NCBI GenBank assembly: GCA_028671895.1 | Contig: CM053794.1 | Coordinates: forward strand, 41,432,501-41,496,500 | Source of the DNA: Oenanthe sinensis | Taxonomy: Eukaryota > Streptophyta > Magnoliopsida > Apiales > Apiaceae | Direction of reading: 5' to 3' | Length of the DNA stretch: 64,000 nucleotides | Program-made: the position numbers and the translations under genes | In this document: positions 1 through 12,893 of the stretch, piece by piece | Numbering within the stretch: position 1 is the first letter of the stretch | Layout: each line of letters starts with the position of its first letter | The notes under the pieces: model-generated | The model's database searches: none | What the model saw: only the letters and a program-made list of their open reading frames with translations | Told to the model about the DNA's origin: nothing

Positions 1-78
1 TATTTTCATGTCTGGTGTTCATCCTTAAGTGTTGTTCAAGTTAATGTGGTTATATTAAAATGTCTTTGTTCTTTTCAG

Positions 79-3000
79 GAATACTGCTTCACAAAGCATA
101 CCTGCACAGTCTGCTCTGAGTCGGGGTGATTCACGTCTACATAGTGGTGAAACTACCTCAAATAGACAAGTCAAATTTAGTGATAATGTCAGCAGAATTG
201 AGATGGATTATCCAGATATGAAAGGAAATCAAATTGTTACAGATCCTTCTGCTGCTTGGGCTTCTAAAAATTCCCCTTATGCAGCAGATGATCCCAGTCC
301 GTCGTACTCTCCTCATCTACCTCCGGTTCTTGAAGAACCTTCTTCTTCCTTCTCGGAGGGTAAGGATTTTTATATTATGAAATTTAATATTTTTCTTAGT
401 CATTAATGGTGCTCAGTTGAATTGTAACATGCAGCTGCTGATGATGACCCATTACCTGCCGTGGAGGGCCTTCAGATTTCAGGGGAAGCTTATCCAGGAC
501 GGGAACTTCAAGCTAGCGGATACTCTATAAATGGAACTACAAGCTGTAATTTTGAGGTGCTTATCGTAACTCAAATTAATATCTTTTAAATTGCTAATTA
601 TTGTTCATTTTTAAAAGATGTTTTAGGCTTTCACTCTTCAGGTTCGAAAAATAAAGCCTCGTTAACTATCCATTTTTTAAACTTGCAGTGGGTACGACAT
701 TTGGAAGACGGATCTGTTAGATATATCGATGGTATTCTACTATCATTTTCAGTGGTCCTACACATTTTATAAATACAATCTTACATTTTGCTGATGACAG
801 GAGCAAAGCAGCCAAACTACCTGGTCAGTGCAGATGATATTGATACATATCTTGCTATAGAAGTTCATCCTATGGATGACAGGAAGAGAAAGGTAGATAA
901 TACTGTTGTGAAAATTAGTGTCCAAATCATCTACATCCTTATATGGTTCACTTAATGTGCCATCTTCAAAGATATATACAAAGCCCATATAGGCATAGAT
1001 ACACACACACACACACACACTATATAGATGGCTACATGCAACTGATGCACACGCGCGCGCACACCCACCCTAAATTTATGAGTGGCATATACAATGATGC
1101 ATACAAGGGTGCAGAGAATTTAGATTTGAGCCTCCTTTCTGGGAACAAGGCTGACGATACTATTTTTTGTGATTATTAGAGGAATATTTCATTTCCCCCT
1201 GTTGATTCTTTTCCAGCTTCAACTGTCCTGTTCGATCTATGTGGTGGAACAGATAAATTTAAGAGTGAATTTAATTGAATTCGAATCACTGTATGTGGTA
1301 TGCACTCAACGATTTTATTAAATTTGATGTGAATTTATGAGCAATCTGTCTTACTAATTTGTATGTATGATCTGAGGACCAAGTTATATGTCTGCCTCTT
1401 TCGAAACTTATTAGGTGTAAAGGATCTATTTCCATCCAGGAATGGCTCTGCAGCTTATAATATAATTTTTTTTGGTTATCTCCAGGGTGAGCTTGTAAAG
1501 GTCTTTGCCAATGAGCATAGGAAGATTACTTGCGGTAAGCTTACAAAGTGGATACTTGTATATCATTTATGTGCTCGATTAATATGCTGTGAACTGGGTT
1601 GTTCATTAGATGATCTCACTCACACACACATATGTAGAGTATTGACTATTGCCACAACAAGTCCCTGCAGTTTTAATAATTGTGAATTGAAAATGTTTCT
1701 TCCCTGCCATGTGAGACTATGTAGGAACAAGTGTAGCCTTATACACATGGTTCGTAAGATGTAATTATCTATGTACAGTGAAACAATTTTGTTCACTTTC
1801 ACTTTAACTGTAATTAGATTGATGTAAATTCAAAAATTGATCTTATTTAGCTTATGGTTTTAGCAAGTAACACTGATTATTTTGAAACTACATTATGTGA
1901 CTTGACAAATGTAATTTCATCTCAGTACAAAATATAAAGATCTAGTTGTTTTGGAAATATATACAAGCTGTGTTACCCGTACTCGGCTGTAAGTCTCGAA
2001 CATGGAAAATTGGATACGTCTCCAAGTGTCCAACATAAAGGACTACATAGATAATAGAAGCTGTGTTAATCGTAAGTCCTTTAGAACATTGTCTACTAAA
2101 TAAGACTCCTTGATGACTAACAAGCTTTGCGAGACACGGACGAAACTTGGACACAAATAATTGAAAGGTAGATGAAGGGAAAAAATGAGAGATTATATTC
2201 ACAAGTCCTTAAGATTGAGGTTCTGGTGAATTGGCTATATGTTAATTAGCAGATTTATACCAGTTCGTAATTGTTGAAATGACAGTTAAAAGTAGGTGAA
2301 GAAATGAGGTTATGGAAAGTAACTTAGATATTAAGCTCTAGAATAAATATAAAAAGAGCCTTTATGACTACCATTGGCAGAGTGAAACTAGAAGCAGTTC
2401 TAATAGAAACTGAAATGTTCCAGCACTTTCTGTTAAAAGCACAGTGCTGTTCATCCAACCTCATCCATAGAGCTGCCACTTGCCCCTGCTAGCATTATCC
2501 AATGTCTCTGGAAGATAGTTATGTTTTGATTGGTAACTTGTATTAATTACCTAAAGGCACCACAAATGTTGTATAAATGCAGTTGAGGGAAGAAGCATAT
2601 ATGAATTTCTAGTTAATTTGTACTTGAGGAATATTTTTATTTTTTCCATATACTTGTCAATAGCAAAAGGGTTGGAATCTGGTTTCGGAGATGCATAGTT
2701 TGTTTCTATACTCATTAGCTTACTTCAATTGCTATATCTTATGTACTGACAATTTTTGATCTTGATGTGTTTCATTTTTCCTATCTCATTAATATTATTG
2801 ACACTTGTTGAAGTGCAATAAAATATTTGTAGAAGAAATATTATTTTTGGTTGATTTTGTCTTCCTTTTTTGCTTTTATATACCTGTTCTTTACTTATAT
2901 TCTTATGTTTTTTGTTTTGTTCTCAGAGCCTGAAATGCAGGATGTTATAAAGAAGACCCTGTATATTGGTCATGCTTCATATCTGGTGTCTCTTCTGGTA

Positions 3001-6000
3001 GGATTAGCATTCACAATCCTATATTTTGATGCAGATGGGTTATCACTACTTTGCTTAACTCATTTCCTGATTAAGATTTAGCTCTGATTCTTAATATACT
3101 TACAGAAATTAAACGTGCAGGTGGATGATCGTAACATGTGGGAGCCAGCTACTTTGATCATCAAGAGGGATGGCTTTAGCATTAAGGTTACTGAAACCAG
3201 TATCGGTTCAGTGAGCGAGAAGTTTTCACCAGCCACTACTGTATGCTATCCTAGTCCCTCACTATTTTCCTATTTTTTCCTGTGCGTCATATAAGAAAGG
3301 ATTAATGATAACATGGTACAGTTAAGGAGTTTATTATGGTCTGGTATAGTCTTGTATATACTGGGGGCAGTGTTTTGAGAATTTTTTTTACTTGTGTTTC
3401 TAATTTACCATGTGAAACTCTCGGACTCCAATTTTCTATTTTGTCTCTGCGATGTCCTTGTTAGCAAAGTAATGATACAGAAAGTTAATCGATGGTCCAC
3501 TAAAATGTTGGATATTTGCACGTTTGAAGGTCAGTCATAATCCAATTTTAAGGCTACTTTACTATCATTGTTGGAACCCATGAATCAAAGTAATTTGATT
3601 CACTGGTTTCAACTCAACAAACCAATTAACGAGAATAGACAAGCATAAATTTAATCAAAAGGCATTATTGGCGGCTGGTGGCTGCGCAACCCAGTTTGTA
3701 ACCTAGGTTCTACTGATTATATTTAGTCCTCATCAACATGGATGAAATGATTGAGTATGCGAATTCATTCAGTTAAGGCTTATGATGGCCCTTTTGCAGA
3801 AGATAATCAGCCATTGCTATTGTCATTTGATCACACTAGATGTTTTGCGTTTAAAGACTAAAATTACTCATTGTCTCGTTCATGATTTTCACCTTGTACA
3901 AATAGGTTTTTTTGTTTTATTTCCTATGGTAAAGCATAAAGAAGTATAAAAAAATCGATGAGGAACTCTTACATGGCTAAATATAAACTAGGATTGCGGT
4001 TGGTTTACAAACATGATTTATAATGAAGAGTACCGGTACAAGTAACTTAAACTGTTATTATATTGTTCTGGCGGCTGGTTATAATATGCTCGTCCTTCAG
4101 TGCTGTTGACCAATAAGTCTAGATGATAAGGTGATAAGGTATAGCGAATTTTTGTCATTTTAGTGCTGCATCATTAGGGTAAAAAGATGTGTCAGGTGAA
4201 GATATTAGCAGGGGATTACTGAGGGCTTTCTTACACCATTATTGCAAATTTTTAAGGAGATATGGAGAAGGCAAGAAAAGAATATAAGGAGTGGTGTACC
4301 ATTGTCTTGTTTAATTCGTTTTTCTTTTTGTGGAGATAAAATATAGGAAAGAAGTAGATTCTAATGTTAGTATGTTACAAACGACACACCATCACATCTT
4401 TTGGTAGACAGTTACATTTTATTCTTTCTCTTGAGCAAATCTTTTGGTAGGCAGATACATTTTATTCTTTCTTAAATTGACAAACAGAAGGATGGAGACT
4501 TACAATCTCAATAGGCCCACCTGTTTACCCACCAACTTCACGAACATATATCAGCTAGCAGTTCAGATCAACTTTATTTCATTTCTTTCTCTTGAGGGCT
4601 ACTTCTCTGTGTGTTACTCTCTTACTACACATTAATATTCTAGGAATTTGCAACTTTTGACTGAAAGGGAAATATATATCAAATCGCCAAGAAAAAAATT
4701 TCAATTGCATGAACTTTTTAGAACAGACAGTATATTAACAAATTTAGAGTTCCTAGGTGGTTCTACTTGAGCATGAAATATGATTTTCGGAGTTTTCTCC
4801 CAATAGATAGTGAGGGGGAATAATTGTTTCTGCCCTGCAATAAGTGATAATGTTTTAAGGTTAAAGTTGATGTCAGACCCTATGTTGTGTCCCACCTTAA
4901 TTTGGATAGTGGAATTGGACACATGTAGTTCATAGAGTATAACATAAGTAGTCAGCAGCACTACATAGTATTACACATGTAGTTCACAGTGCTTAACAAA
5001 ACTACACACTACATAGTGAACACTCATGTAACAAAGCTGACAGAATCTATTGATATAGTACCATGAAGTAAATTTTATTAATTGTCTACATTCCAATTCA
5101 TAATTACTTTTTCGGTTTTAGGTTTCTATTCCTTGTGGTAGTCCTACAGAATTCTTGATAATTGGCTCTAGTGGGGTTGAACACTTTTTGAGGGCAGAGG
5201 ACAGCTCAGCAGATATTGCATGGTATGTTGCAGTAGTTACATGTGCCATTTACAAATACAACTGTCAATAGCTATAATTTTTTTCCATCATAGCCGTTAA
5301 TATCCACATCAATGTTGCACGGTTCACGGGTCATTCAGGTACGTGGTACGGGATCGGGTACCTGAAACCGTAGTTTCTATGAATCGGGTACGGTGACCCG
5401 CGAATCGGATACGCGGGTCGATATGAGGATCCCTTTTATAGTTATTTTTTTAGAAAGCATTATGTATATTTGCTATTGTATCTATGTTTTAGTTATTGTT
5501 TTATAACTAAAATATATAATATTACTAGACATAATATTAAGGGAATTCAAATATGTTCAAGTAAACGAAGCATGCCTTGTGTGTCTTCTCTTCCATGTTT
5601 TTATTCGTTTTCAAATTTATGTTTCAAAATTAATTTCAATCTAGATGGTATCAAATTATCTTCCTTTTTTTATTTTTTCTCCTTTTGACATAATAATTGT
5701 CAGAGTTAAAAGGGGGGGATCGCCGAATTTGGCGAACTGGAGCGTGACCCCGAGTGATCCGGTTCGAAAAAGAATCGTGTTCCAGAACGAGGGAACTGGA
5801 TCGCGGTTCCATAGGCTGACCCACGAACCATGCAACACTGATCCACATGCACATAAGAGATCATTGCACATCAGATATCTGGAGAATTTTGTTTGCAAGT
5901 TATATTTGTGTTAATGTTGTAATCTTTTTCACTAAAAGATAGTTAATTTTAATTCTGAAAAAATAAAATCGTGTTGGCTGATTGCTATTTGCATTTCCTG

Positions 6001-9000
6001 TTATCCTCAAAAATTGCCCTGGTGCATTACATGCAAATAAAATAAAAATGAGGCTGCGTAGATATAACTGTAATGAGAATGCAAGCACGAGGACATGGGA
6101 TTTCTTGAATGTCTGCTACATGCATACAGGATATGGTGAAGGCCATGTTGTAGATTGTAATAGAGGCATGGTAAATACGTTTAGGGTGATGTTTTGTAGT
6201 CTTTTGGCACCTAAAGACTTGGAGGGCTTATATATCAGTAACTTATAAAGCACAAGAAATTGTAAGTTCCTTTGTTGTGAATTGTACTAAAACTAAGTAA
6301 AATCGAAAAGCCCAATTTTTTGTTTAGGCTGATATGCTGTAGGTTGCAATGGATTTATCTTCATATTATCTGTTTCTATATAAAATTATGAAGTTATTTT
6401 CTTTACAAAAAGTATTATTTGACAAAAATTACATTAAAAAACATTATAATTTTTTTAAATCTATTATTCAATGATGTGTATCAGTATTGTACATGAAAAA
6501 TATATAGCCATAGCTGTCGATGAACACACTTATCTCAGGTCATAAGGTTGGTGTTTGTATGATCTTTCTCCTGTATTGTTGGATTATTGTAATAAATATA
6601 TAAATATTAATAGACTTATTATATATGTGGACAGAGTGTTTAAGTCATATACTTGGTTTAACTTCTCATTCTCGAAATTATGACTTGGAAACTCAAAATT
6701 GTCCAGTAAATACTGGCTTAAACTTGAACTAGTTAGGGTGAGATAGCCTATGATACATTTCCTCTACATGTCTACTCCATTCTATTTTTAGTTGCAGTCT
6801 TTGCGAAACTTTTGAATTGCGTTATTATTCATGATCTATGTATACAGTTCCAGTATTTACCCAAAGGTCCTCAACTGTTTGTACTTTGTACAAGTACCTA
6901 GTGGATTTGACATCACATTCACATAAATCTACCGAGCATATTCTATTCTGGTACTGTTTTTTATGTTTACATCCATCACAAATTTCTACTTTTTATATCC
7001 ACATGGCAGCATCTAATTCAAAGTATTAAAAAGTACTATGGATATAATACAACTTTGATATTAGGTAAACCCCCCCCCCCCCCCCCCACACACACAAAAA
7101 AAAAAAAAAATTTAAATTGTTCTTAGTAAGCCCAAATGTTTGCAAGCCTTGGTTTATTTGGTTGTATTCATTAGGGTTAGCCTAATTTCAACTTATGTAA
7201 CCCCCCAGATAATCACTTGCATAGAATTTGATTTATTGCTAACGATGAGATCGTTCTCTATTAAGATTTACGATACATTATTATTTCTCCTTCTATGGTT
7301 GGGAGACTCTTGGTGTAGTGGTTCATCTGCACCGGAATCATTTACGCCTATCATTCTTATTGTTCTTCCTATTTTCCCCTTATTTCTGAAATATGTCCAT
7401 TTTATTCTTTTGATTATTTAACCTTTTCTTATATGACAGCACTCATCTGTTTACTTTTTCTATTGTAGTTCAAGAGACACAATTGTTCTAACCTTGCGGC
7501 TATTTACTAAAAAGGTACCACTTTGTTAAGTTATCCTTTAAAATTAATGAGATGCACTAAGATCATGTTTTTGTTATAGTCTTGTTTTGCTTTTGTATTT
7601 TATAAAATAAGATGAAACCCTCAAGGTGTGGCACAAAGGCTATGTTTTATTTCCCAAGTCCTTGGAAGCAAAGATAAAAGTTCAAATTGCTCTTCTGTCT
7701 GATTTTCTAAATTGTGAAGTTGGTCTTTCATTCAAATATTCAGTTCAATATTTTGGATAAGCTGTTTCCTGCCTTAAATCAGATAAATGTAAGCACTAAG
7801 AAACTAACGGTAAGCCACTAACAGTAGAGGCTCGAATATCTGCCAACTATTGTCTTTCTTTTCTTACCATTCCGTTGGTCAGAAACAGAGAGAGAAATTT
7901 AATAGGCTGTTAGGGATGTATCAGAAAGTTCATCTTCAACACTTAATCCCTTTAACAAATTTTGTTATATAAATTGGATTGTATTCAACTGCAAACTTTC
8001 TTAATCTACAAACCTGGCAATCCTATATACTTCTCTAAAAAAACGAAACGGAATGCACTAAAAGTGCAAGTAGTATTTAGAAAATATTTTGAAAGTAAAA
8101 AAATCAAAATCATTCTCTTTTAATGAATAGTAAATTTATTTAATACATAAACATTGTATATTGATTAATATAAATATTCTTTTATGGTAAACACAATATT
8201 TTTAATACCTTTTACTTTCCAATTTTGTGGTGAATGTTACTGCTATTTTTGGTGCATTTCGCGTCGATATTGGTAAATTCTTACAGGTTTGTAAGTTTGT
8301 AGGATAAGATGGTTTGTAGTGGAATGTGTATAAACAGTCAAACACGCACATATCAACCCTTCTATTTAAAATGATTATAGCTTTTATTTTAATCCTCAAA
8401 GATGTGAACTTATATTCCTGTATACGCCTCCAATTTAATTTTTTCTTACCCTCTATTGGTATCTTTTTGAATCATGTATTCATTCTATGGGTGCGTCGCC
8501 CTCACCAGCCCTAGAGAATTATTGGATAATACCCCTATAACTTTCAAAATCAATTTTTTACTTAGATTTTAAGTTGTATTTAAGCACTTTTATTGTAATA
8601 CATACAATATATTAATATAGCATAACTTTAGATCCCATGGAAAGAGTAAAATGTACCTCCGAGTAAATAAATACTCCCCCTTTTTTAAATATTGGTCGTA
8701 TGAGTTTCTGCACACATATCAAAGTGATTTGACCATATAGTTATAACTATTATTTTTGAATTTCTCTTTATATGAATAAAAATATATATCCTATATTATA
8801 TTTCCCAAAAAGAATAATTTAAAAGTAATAAATTTAACTATGTGGTCAAAACCAAGGTTGTTACGACGCCGCGGCGAGTTGCGGCCCCCGAGGACCTTTA
8901 CAACAATACGGCGTCGTGGCGTTTGTTGTGGCGTCCGTATGACGTCGAAAAAAATCATAATATATGCAAAATTAAAAATTTATTGCTTTACATACTAAGT

Positions 9001-10650
9001 TACTAATTACTAACAATAACACTAATACTATTAAATAAAAAACCATTACTTATAAAATATAATACCATACCAAGTCAAGTAAAAACAAATTGATTAATAC
9101 ACAAATGTTAAAACATAAGATTATCAAGTTTTAATTAGGTAGGGGTGCAAGGCAATGACAACATGGTAGTAGGCATTATGACATTTAGAGGAAGTCATCA
9201 AGCATAATTCTGTTGTTCTTGGACAAATTGTAATGTCCCCGAAACCTCCAGCAAGATGTTTTATTCGATTAATTCCACCCGTCATTTGTCTTCCACATAA
9301 GATACATTCGACCAGGTCTCTTTTTTCTATATTTGGCCAAAAAACATATTTCCATCCTAGATCATTTAAATTTCTTGGTTTTCACTTTGGACCGTCTTTA
9401 GGCTGAATTTCATTAACACTATGGGAATTCTCCATATTAACTGCAGGACATATTTGTTTTCTAGAGGTTAAACTTTTAAGCAATAAGTTGCCATATTTGT
9501 TTTCTAGAAAAGGAATATTTTTTTTAAGTTAAAAGTAATTTTAATCTTGATTAAAAGATTAGGAAGCCAGAAAAAATATATAAACAGATTTGTAAACAAA
9601 AGCCCAACTTACTTTGAAAATATATGTACATATACTTATACATATAACGTAGAAATAGAAAAGAAAGACAAGAAGAAAGAGAAAAGAAGATAAGAGAGAA
9701 GAAAAAAGAGAAGTCAGAAGAGATAAGAAGATAAGAAGAAAGAGAAGAGATAAGAAAAAAGAAAAGATATAGGAAGATATGTATGTATATGTTATATGCA
9801 TGTATATATTACCTGATGTCTGGAATTTGGAGATGGAGAACTGAAGAAGTGAAGAAGAGATGGAGTTTGGCGGCTTCTTTTATAGATTATTAGGGTTTTC
9901 TCACCCTTTTATATGTAAGTAGTGGATCGGGCTGGATCGGGTAAAGCCCAACAGACCAAAGTCCAATTTTGTGGCGTCTGTGGCGTCCTAAGTCATCATG
10001 TGGTGTCCTAAGTCGTCATGTGGCTGGATTGATGCATGAGCCCTGTGGCGCTGGATTGATGCATGTTCGCATGTCGATATCGACGTTTTAAGCCTTTTGC
10101 ATGCCATAACGCCAAATGGACGTCAAATGGACGCCTTAACATCCTTGGTCAAAACACCTTAAAATGTGTGCAAAAATGCAAACTACAGATATTAAAAAAC
10201 AGAGGAAGTGATTACCTAATTTGATGACTGGTGATGAAGGTGTATCCCTTTCCATGGCAAGGACTTGTATACTCAAGCCTGATATGCTTGCTGAAGTTTG
10301 CATGAAATGTGGTTTACTGAAATCAAATATAATATACTTGGAGGTTGGGGCGTGGGCGTTTAGCACTTTAGGTTAGTGGTGAACTATCAAAAATGACGAA
10401 ATAGGATGTTCTTAGAAGTGTGGAATAATCATAAAAGTGAGCTTGTCATCTCTTGATGCCCCTTCCCTTTTAAGGTACATCCATCCAATAGTCTTTTCAA
10501 GTGTTGTACGATGTACATCCATCCAATTGGCCGCATGTAATTTCTTTTTTATCGAACCCATTGATTGTGAGTTGCATAATGTAAATGTACCAATTGATCT
10601 TGCAGGCAGGCGAGAAAAAGAAGAAGAAAGGTTTATTTTTTAACAAGTGA
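79..10650 (+). CDS. Coiled-coil protein of At4g25070/At5g57410 type, C-terminal part (5' end outside window)
   Basis: Eleven exons join in one frame: 79-359, 435-556, 689-731, 801-892, 1486-1534, 2927-2997, 3121-3240, 5122-5222, 7469-7514 and 10606-10650 are clear. The window opens inside an intron, so the N-terminus is missing. Visible stretches include 'WVRHLEDGSVRYIDGAKQPN', 'KKTLYIGHASYLVSLLVDD', 'VEHFLRAEDSS', 'SRDTIVLTLRLF' and a lysine-rich tail ending 'KKKKKGLFFNK'. From memory this C-terminal block is shared by plant proteins annotated as caldesmon-like or afadin/alpha-actinin-binding-like, with a long coiled coil upstream that is not seen here. It may fold as a beta-rich module, but I cannot assign a domain name with certainty. 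For the last exon, the acceptor at 10605 is preferred over 10609 because it keeps the frame. Introns 5223-7468 and 7515-10605 are unusually long because of transposon insertions. Exon structure is secure; family name is moderate; cellular role is not known from the sequence. Confidence 0.72.
999..1068. repeat. (CA)n microsatellite and CG/CA-rich stretch
   Basis: About 11 CA units lie near 999-1020, followed by a short purine-pyrimidine run (cacgcgcgcgcacaca) near 1050. Both sit in an intron of the first gene. Alternating purine-pyrimidine DNA of this kind is prone to slippage and can adopt Z-form; nothing else is seen here. Confidence 0.85.
5310..5840. mobile_element. hAT-type MITE (531 bp) in an intron
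   Basis: The ends are inverted repeats: CAATGTTGCACGGTTCACGG at the left and the complement of CAGTGTTGCATGGTTCGTGG at the right. The flanks are perfect 8 bp copies of ATCCACAT (5302-5309 and 5841-5848). An 8 bp target duplication with short inverted ends starting CA is the mark of hAT transposons. The element is GC-richer near its ends than the surrounding intron. Short ORFs cross it, but none resembles a transposase, so it is non-autonomous. It lies in the sense-oriented intron 5223-7468 of the coiled-coil gene. Confidence 0.85.
7070..7110. repeat. C18-(CA)n-A15 homopolymer compound
   Basis: Eighteen C residues (7070-7087), a short CA run and fifteen A residues (7096-7110) follow each other directly. 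It lies in a long intron of the first gene. The length is likely to vary between individuals and between sequencing runs. Confidence 0.9.
8853..10147 (-). mobile_element. Decayed hAT element (1295 bp) nested in a MITE
   Basis: Ends are CAAGGTTGTTACGACGCC (left) and the complement of CAAGGATGTTAAGGCGTCC (right). Direct 8 bp copies of GTCAAAAC lie at 8845-8852 and 10148-10155. Both terminal regions are rich in GGCGTC/GACGCC subrepeats, as is common for hAT subterminal transposase-binding sites. The interior carries a BED zinc-finger remnant on the minus strand (9160-9435) but no catalytic hAT domain, so it is a deletion derivative. It lies in the last intron of the coiled-coil gene, antisense to it. 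Confidence 0.85.
9160..9435 (-). pseudogene. BED-type zinc finger remnant of an hAT transposase
   Basis: Read on the minus strand from an ATG at 9435, the translation contains 'LGWKYVFWPN', 'VECILCGRQMTGGINRIKHL' and 'AGGFGDITICPR'. This matches the layout of plant hAT BED fingers: an aromatic pair, CxxCG, GGI..R.K.HLAG, then a C-P-R tail. An in-frame TGA lies between the ATG and the finger, and the reading frame stops after about 80 codons. No DDE or hAT dimerisation domain follows within the element. It is a fossil of the transposase N-terminus. Confidence 0.7.
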
Positions 10651-12789
10651 TGCTGAAGTTTTGGCCATGCAGATAAAATTCATCCTACTCTTGTAGATTC
10701 TATGTATCAGTAGTTGGTAAGGTGTTCTTTTAGTAGGTGACTAGGTGTGCACTATATATATATATATATATAATTTTGTTTTTAAAATCTTTCATCCTGT
10801 AAGTTTTCATCATTGCCATCCAGGTTCTGCTGCAATTCAAATTTTGGCTAAAATTATATTGTGACCTTTTGGGTTCAGTTTTACTAGTACCTCTTACTAA
10901 TTTGTTGTCTGACATATTGTCATTCTACATAGCTATGAACATGTTGAATAAGGACTTGGACTGATTTGTCCAAAAATCAGGGGTTATTATTACAAACAAT
11001 ATTAATTTAACTCTGGGTTATAGATATGTAGGAGTGGCGTGGAAATTTACTTTACCGATGAGTGACTATACTTGGCTGCCTTCCTGAACTAAATCGACAC
11101 CAAAGCTGTATTATTAAGGCTCTGATCTTTTGAATGGGCAGGTCGTGTACCAACCGTATTATATATTGGTACAGTCAGTAGTCGGGTATGGTCTATCTAA
11201 TAAAGTAGTAGTATATGAGAAGAACCGAAGTACTACTAGCAACTACTAGCAAATGGTAGCTTAAATCTTGTACTATAGACGGCTCTCTCTTTTAATATAT
11301 TACAAGCATGTCTAAAGCCTATTGCTGTGTGATATGGGTTTGAATAATTAAAAAAAATTGAGTTACCAAGTATCAACCCAAGAGTATAGTGTAGATTTTA
11401 ATCATGAAATCGTTGAGTTGGTATTGTAAATTTTACTGTGGATTATCAACAAAGAGTTAAGTTATTCATTTGGTAATTTATCTTTTGCTAGGGTAGAATA
11501 GTACCCTTTTTTGCCTTAATTTAATCATTAAAAACTTTCGGATACTACCTTTTAAACAAAAAGCTAGTCAAATAACAAGTTATAGCTTATATCGAATTTT
11601 CAAGTTAAACTTTAAAAATATACAATAAGACGTGTTTTGAATTTGAGAAAAAATAGATGTTTTTCAAGTTTATTGTATTATTTTGATTGAAACAATATTG
11701 ATTTCGGTGTGTAATATATTTATAATTTTTATTTTCACAAATTACCTATAAATTATAAATTAATTCAAGTACTCAATAATTCTACTTATTGAAAATAAAG
11801 AGATTCTTCGTATTTGCTTAAATAACAAATAATTTCATTTTCTTCTTAATTTATAAAGAGTTTACTCTTACTTTTATTTTATAATAAACAATAAATTAAT
11901 CTCCTCACTTTCTTTCTCTCCCCTCTTTTTTACGTATATTTGTAAATTCAAAATATTTTATATGATAAACTAATAGATAAGCATGAGTATAAAAGCCAAA
12001 CTTGTTTTAATTATCGGTTTGAATTATAAAATAAAATTATAAGAATTAATTATTTTAAAATTAAATAATCAATTCTTACAACTTGTTTTTCATAATTGAT
12101 GATTAGATTTCTGATTTAAATTATAAGAGATATAGGAAAGAAGAAATAAAATTTATAAATATTTTCCCCTAATTATTTTAAATTTTATATAAGTGCACAC
12201 AATTTTAGTGGTCATCTGGTTAACTCACGTGAGGAATGAGGGTTGAGTTGAAATTAATAAAATTTATAATTGGTGTTTGATTATATTCCATTTTACTTAT
12301 CATATTCATTCTTCAATTTCATACCTAGATAGTTTTTGTTTTGAAACTCAAAAGTCAAAATAGAGATGAGTATAATTATGAGATTTTTTTTTAATTTTAT
12401 CATTGAAATTAATATTTAAATATTTAAATATTTTTTTCAACCACATATTTAATGCATTATGCATCGCCAAAAAAAACACGTACACAATAATTGATTATCA
12501 AACAAATAATTATTTATTACAATCTATCGTATTTTGAACAATGATACAGGGTAAAAAACAAAGAGCTTAATGGATTTTCTTATATCCCGATAATTTTATT
12601 TCTACATTTATTAAAACTTAATACTATAATCAATCAGAATTTATTTATTGTAATGAATTTGAACTGTAAAACAATTTTTTATATTTTTAATATTTCTAAT
12701 CTAAAAAATCAGAGTTATTTTTAGAAGCATAAAAAATGCAGTTAATTTCAATTTTCAAGGCACGTAAAATAGAGGGTAGTAGAGGGGGA
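10651..12789. other. Spacer, AT-rich, no gene seen
   Basis: This holds the 3' flank of the first gene, a (TA)10 run at 10752-10771, and from about 11500 very AT-rich DNA. I see no conserved ORF or RNA gene. The last ~45 bases are the SET gene promoter. Confidence 0.6.
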
Positions 12790-12797
12790 TATATAAG
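12790..12797 (+). promoter_or_regulatory. TATA box of the SET gene
   Basis: TATATAAG lies 38 bases before the proposed ATG at 12835. That would place the transcript start roughly 10-20 bases before the ATG, so the 5' leader is very short. Confidence 0.55.
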
Positions 12798-12834
12798 GGG
12801 TTTAAGCTGTAACCTCGAGCCGTCTTACTCAGTC

Positions 12835-12848
12835 ATGTCCACCAGGTA

Positions 12849-12893
<45 letters not shown>

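Larger units (their letters stand above)
8672..10212. mobile_element. Stowaway-like MITE, split by an hAT insertion
   Basis: Left part 8674-8852 starts TACTCCCCCTTTTTTAAATA. The right part 10148-10210 reads in complement as CACTTCCTCTGTTTTTTAAT. Both arms also share CACACAT and a TTTGACCA(C/T)ATAGTTA block in opposite orientation. The 'ACTCCCTC' start with a TA dinucleotide outside is typical of Tc1/mariner-derived Stowaway MITEs. Without the inserted hAT the element would be about 240 bp. A sister copy lies at 16210-16432. The right edge is accurate only to a few bases. Confidence 0.7.

Noticed and set aside
9559..9801. Minus-strand frame rich in Leu/Phe/Ser
   Set aside because: It is the complement of a GAAGA-rich simple stretch inside the hAT element.
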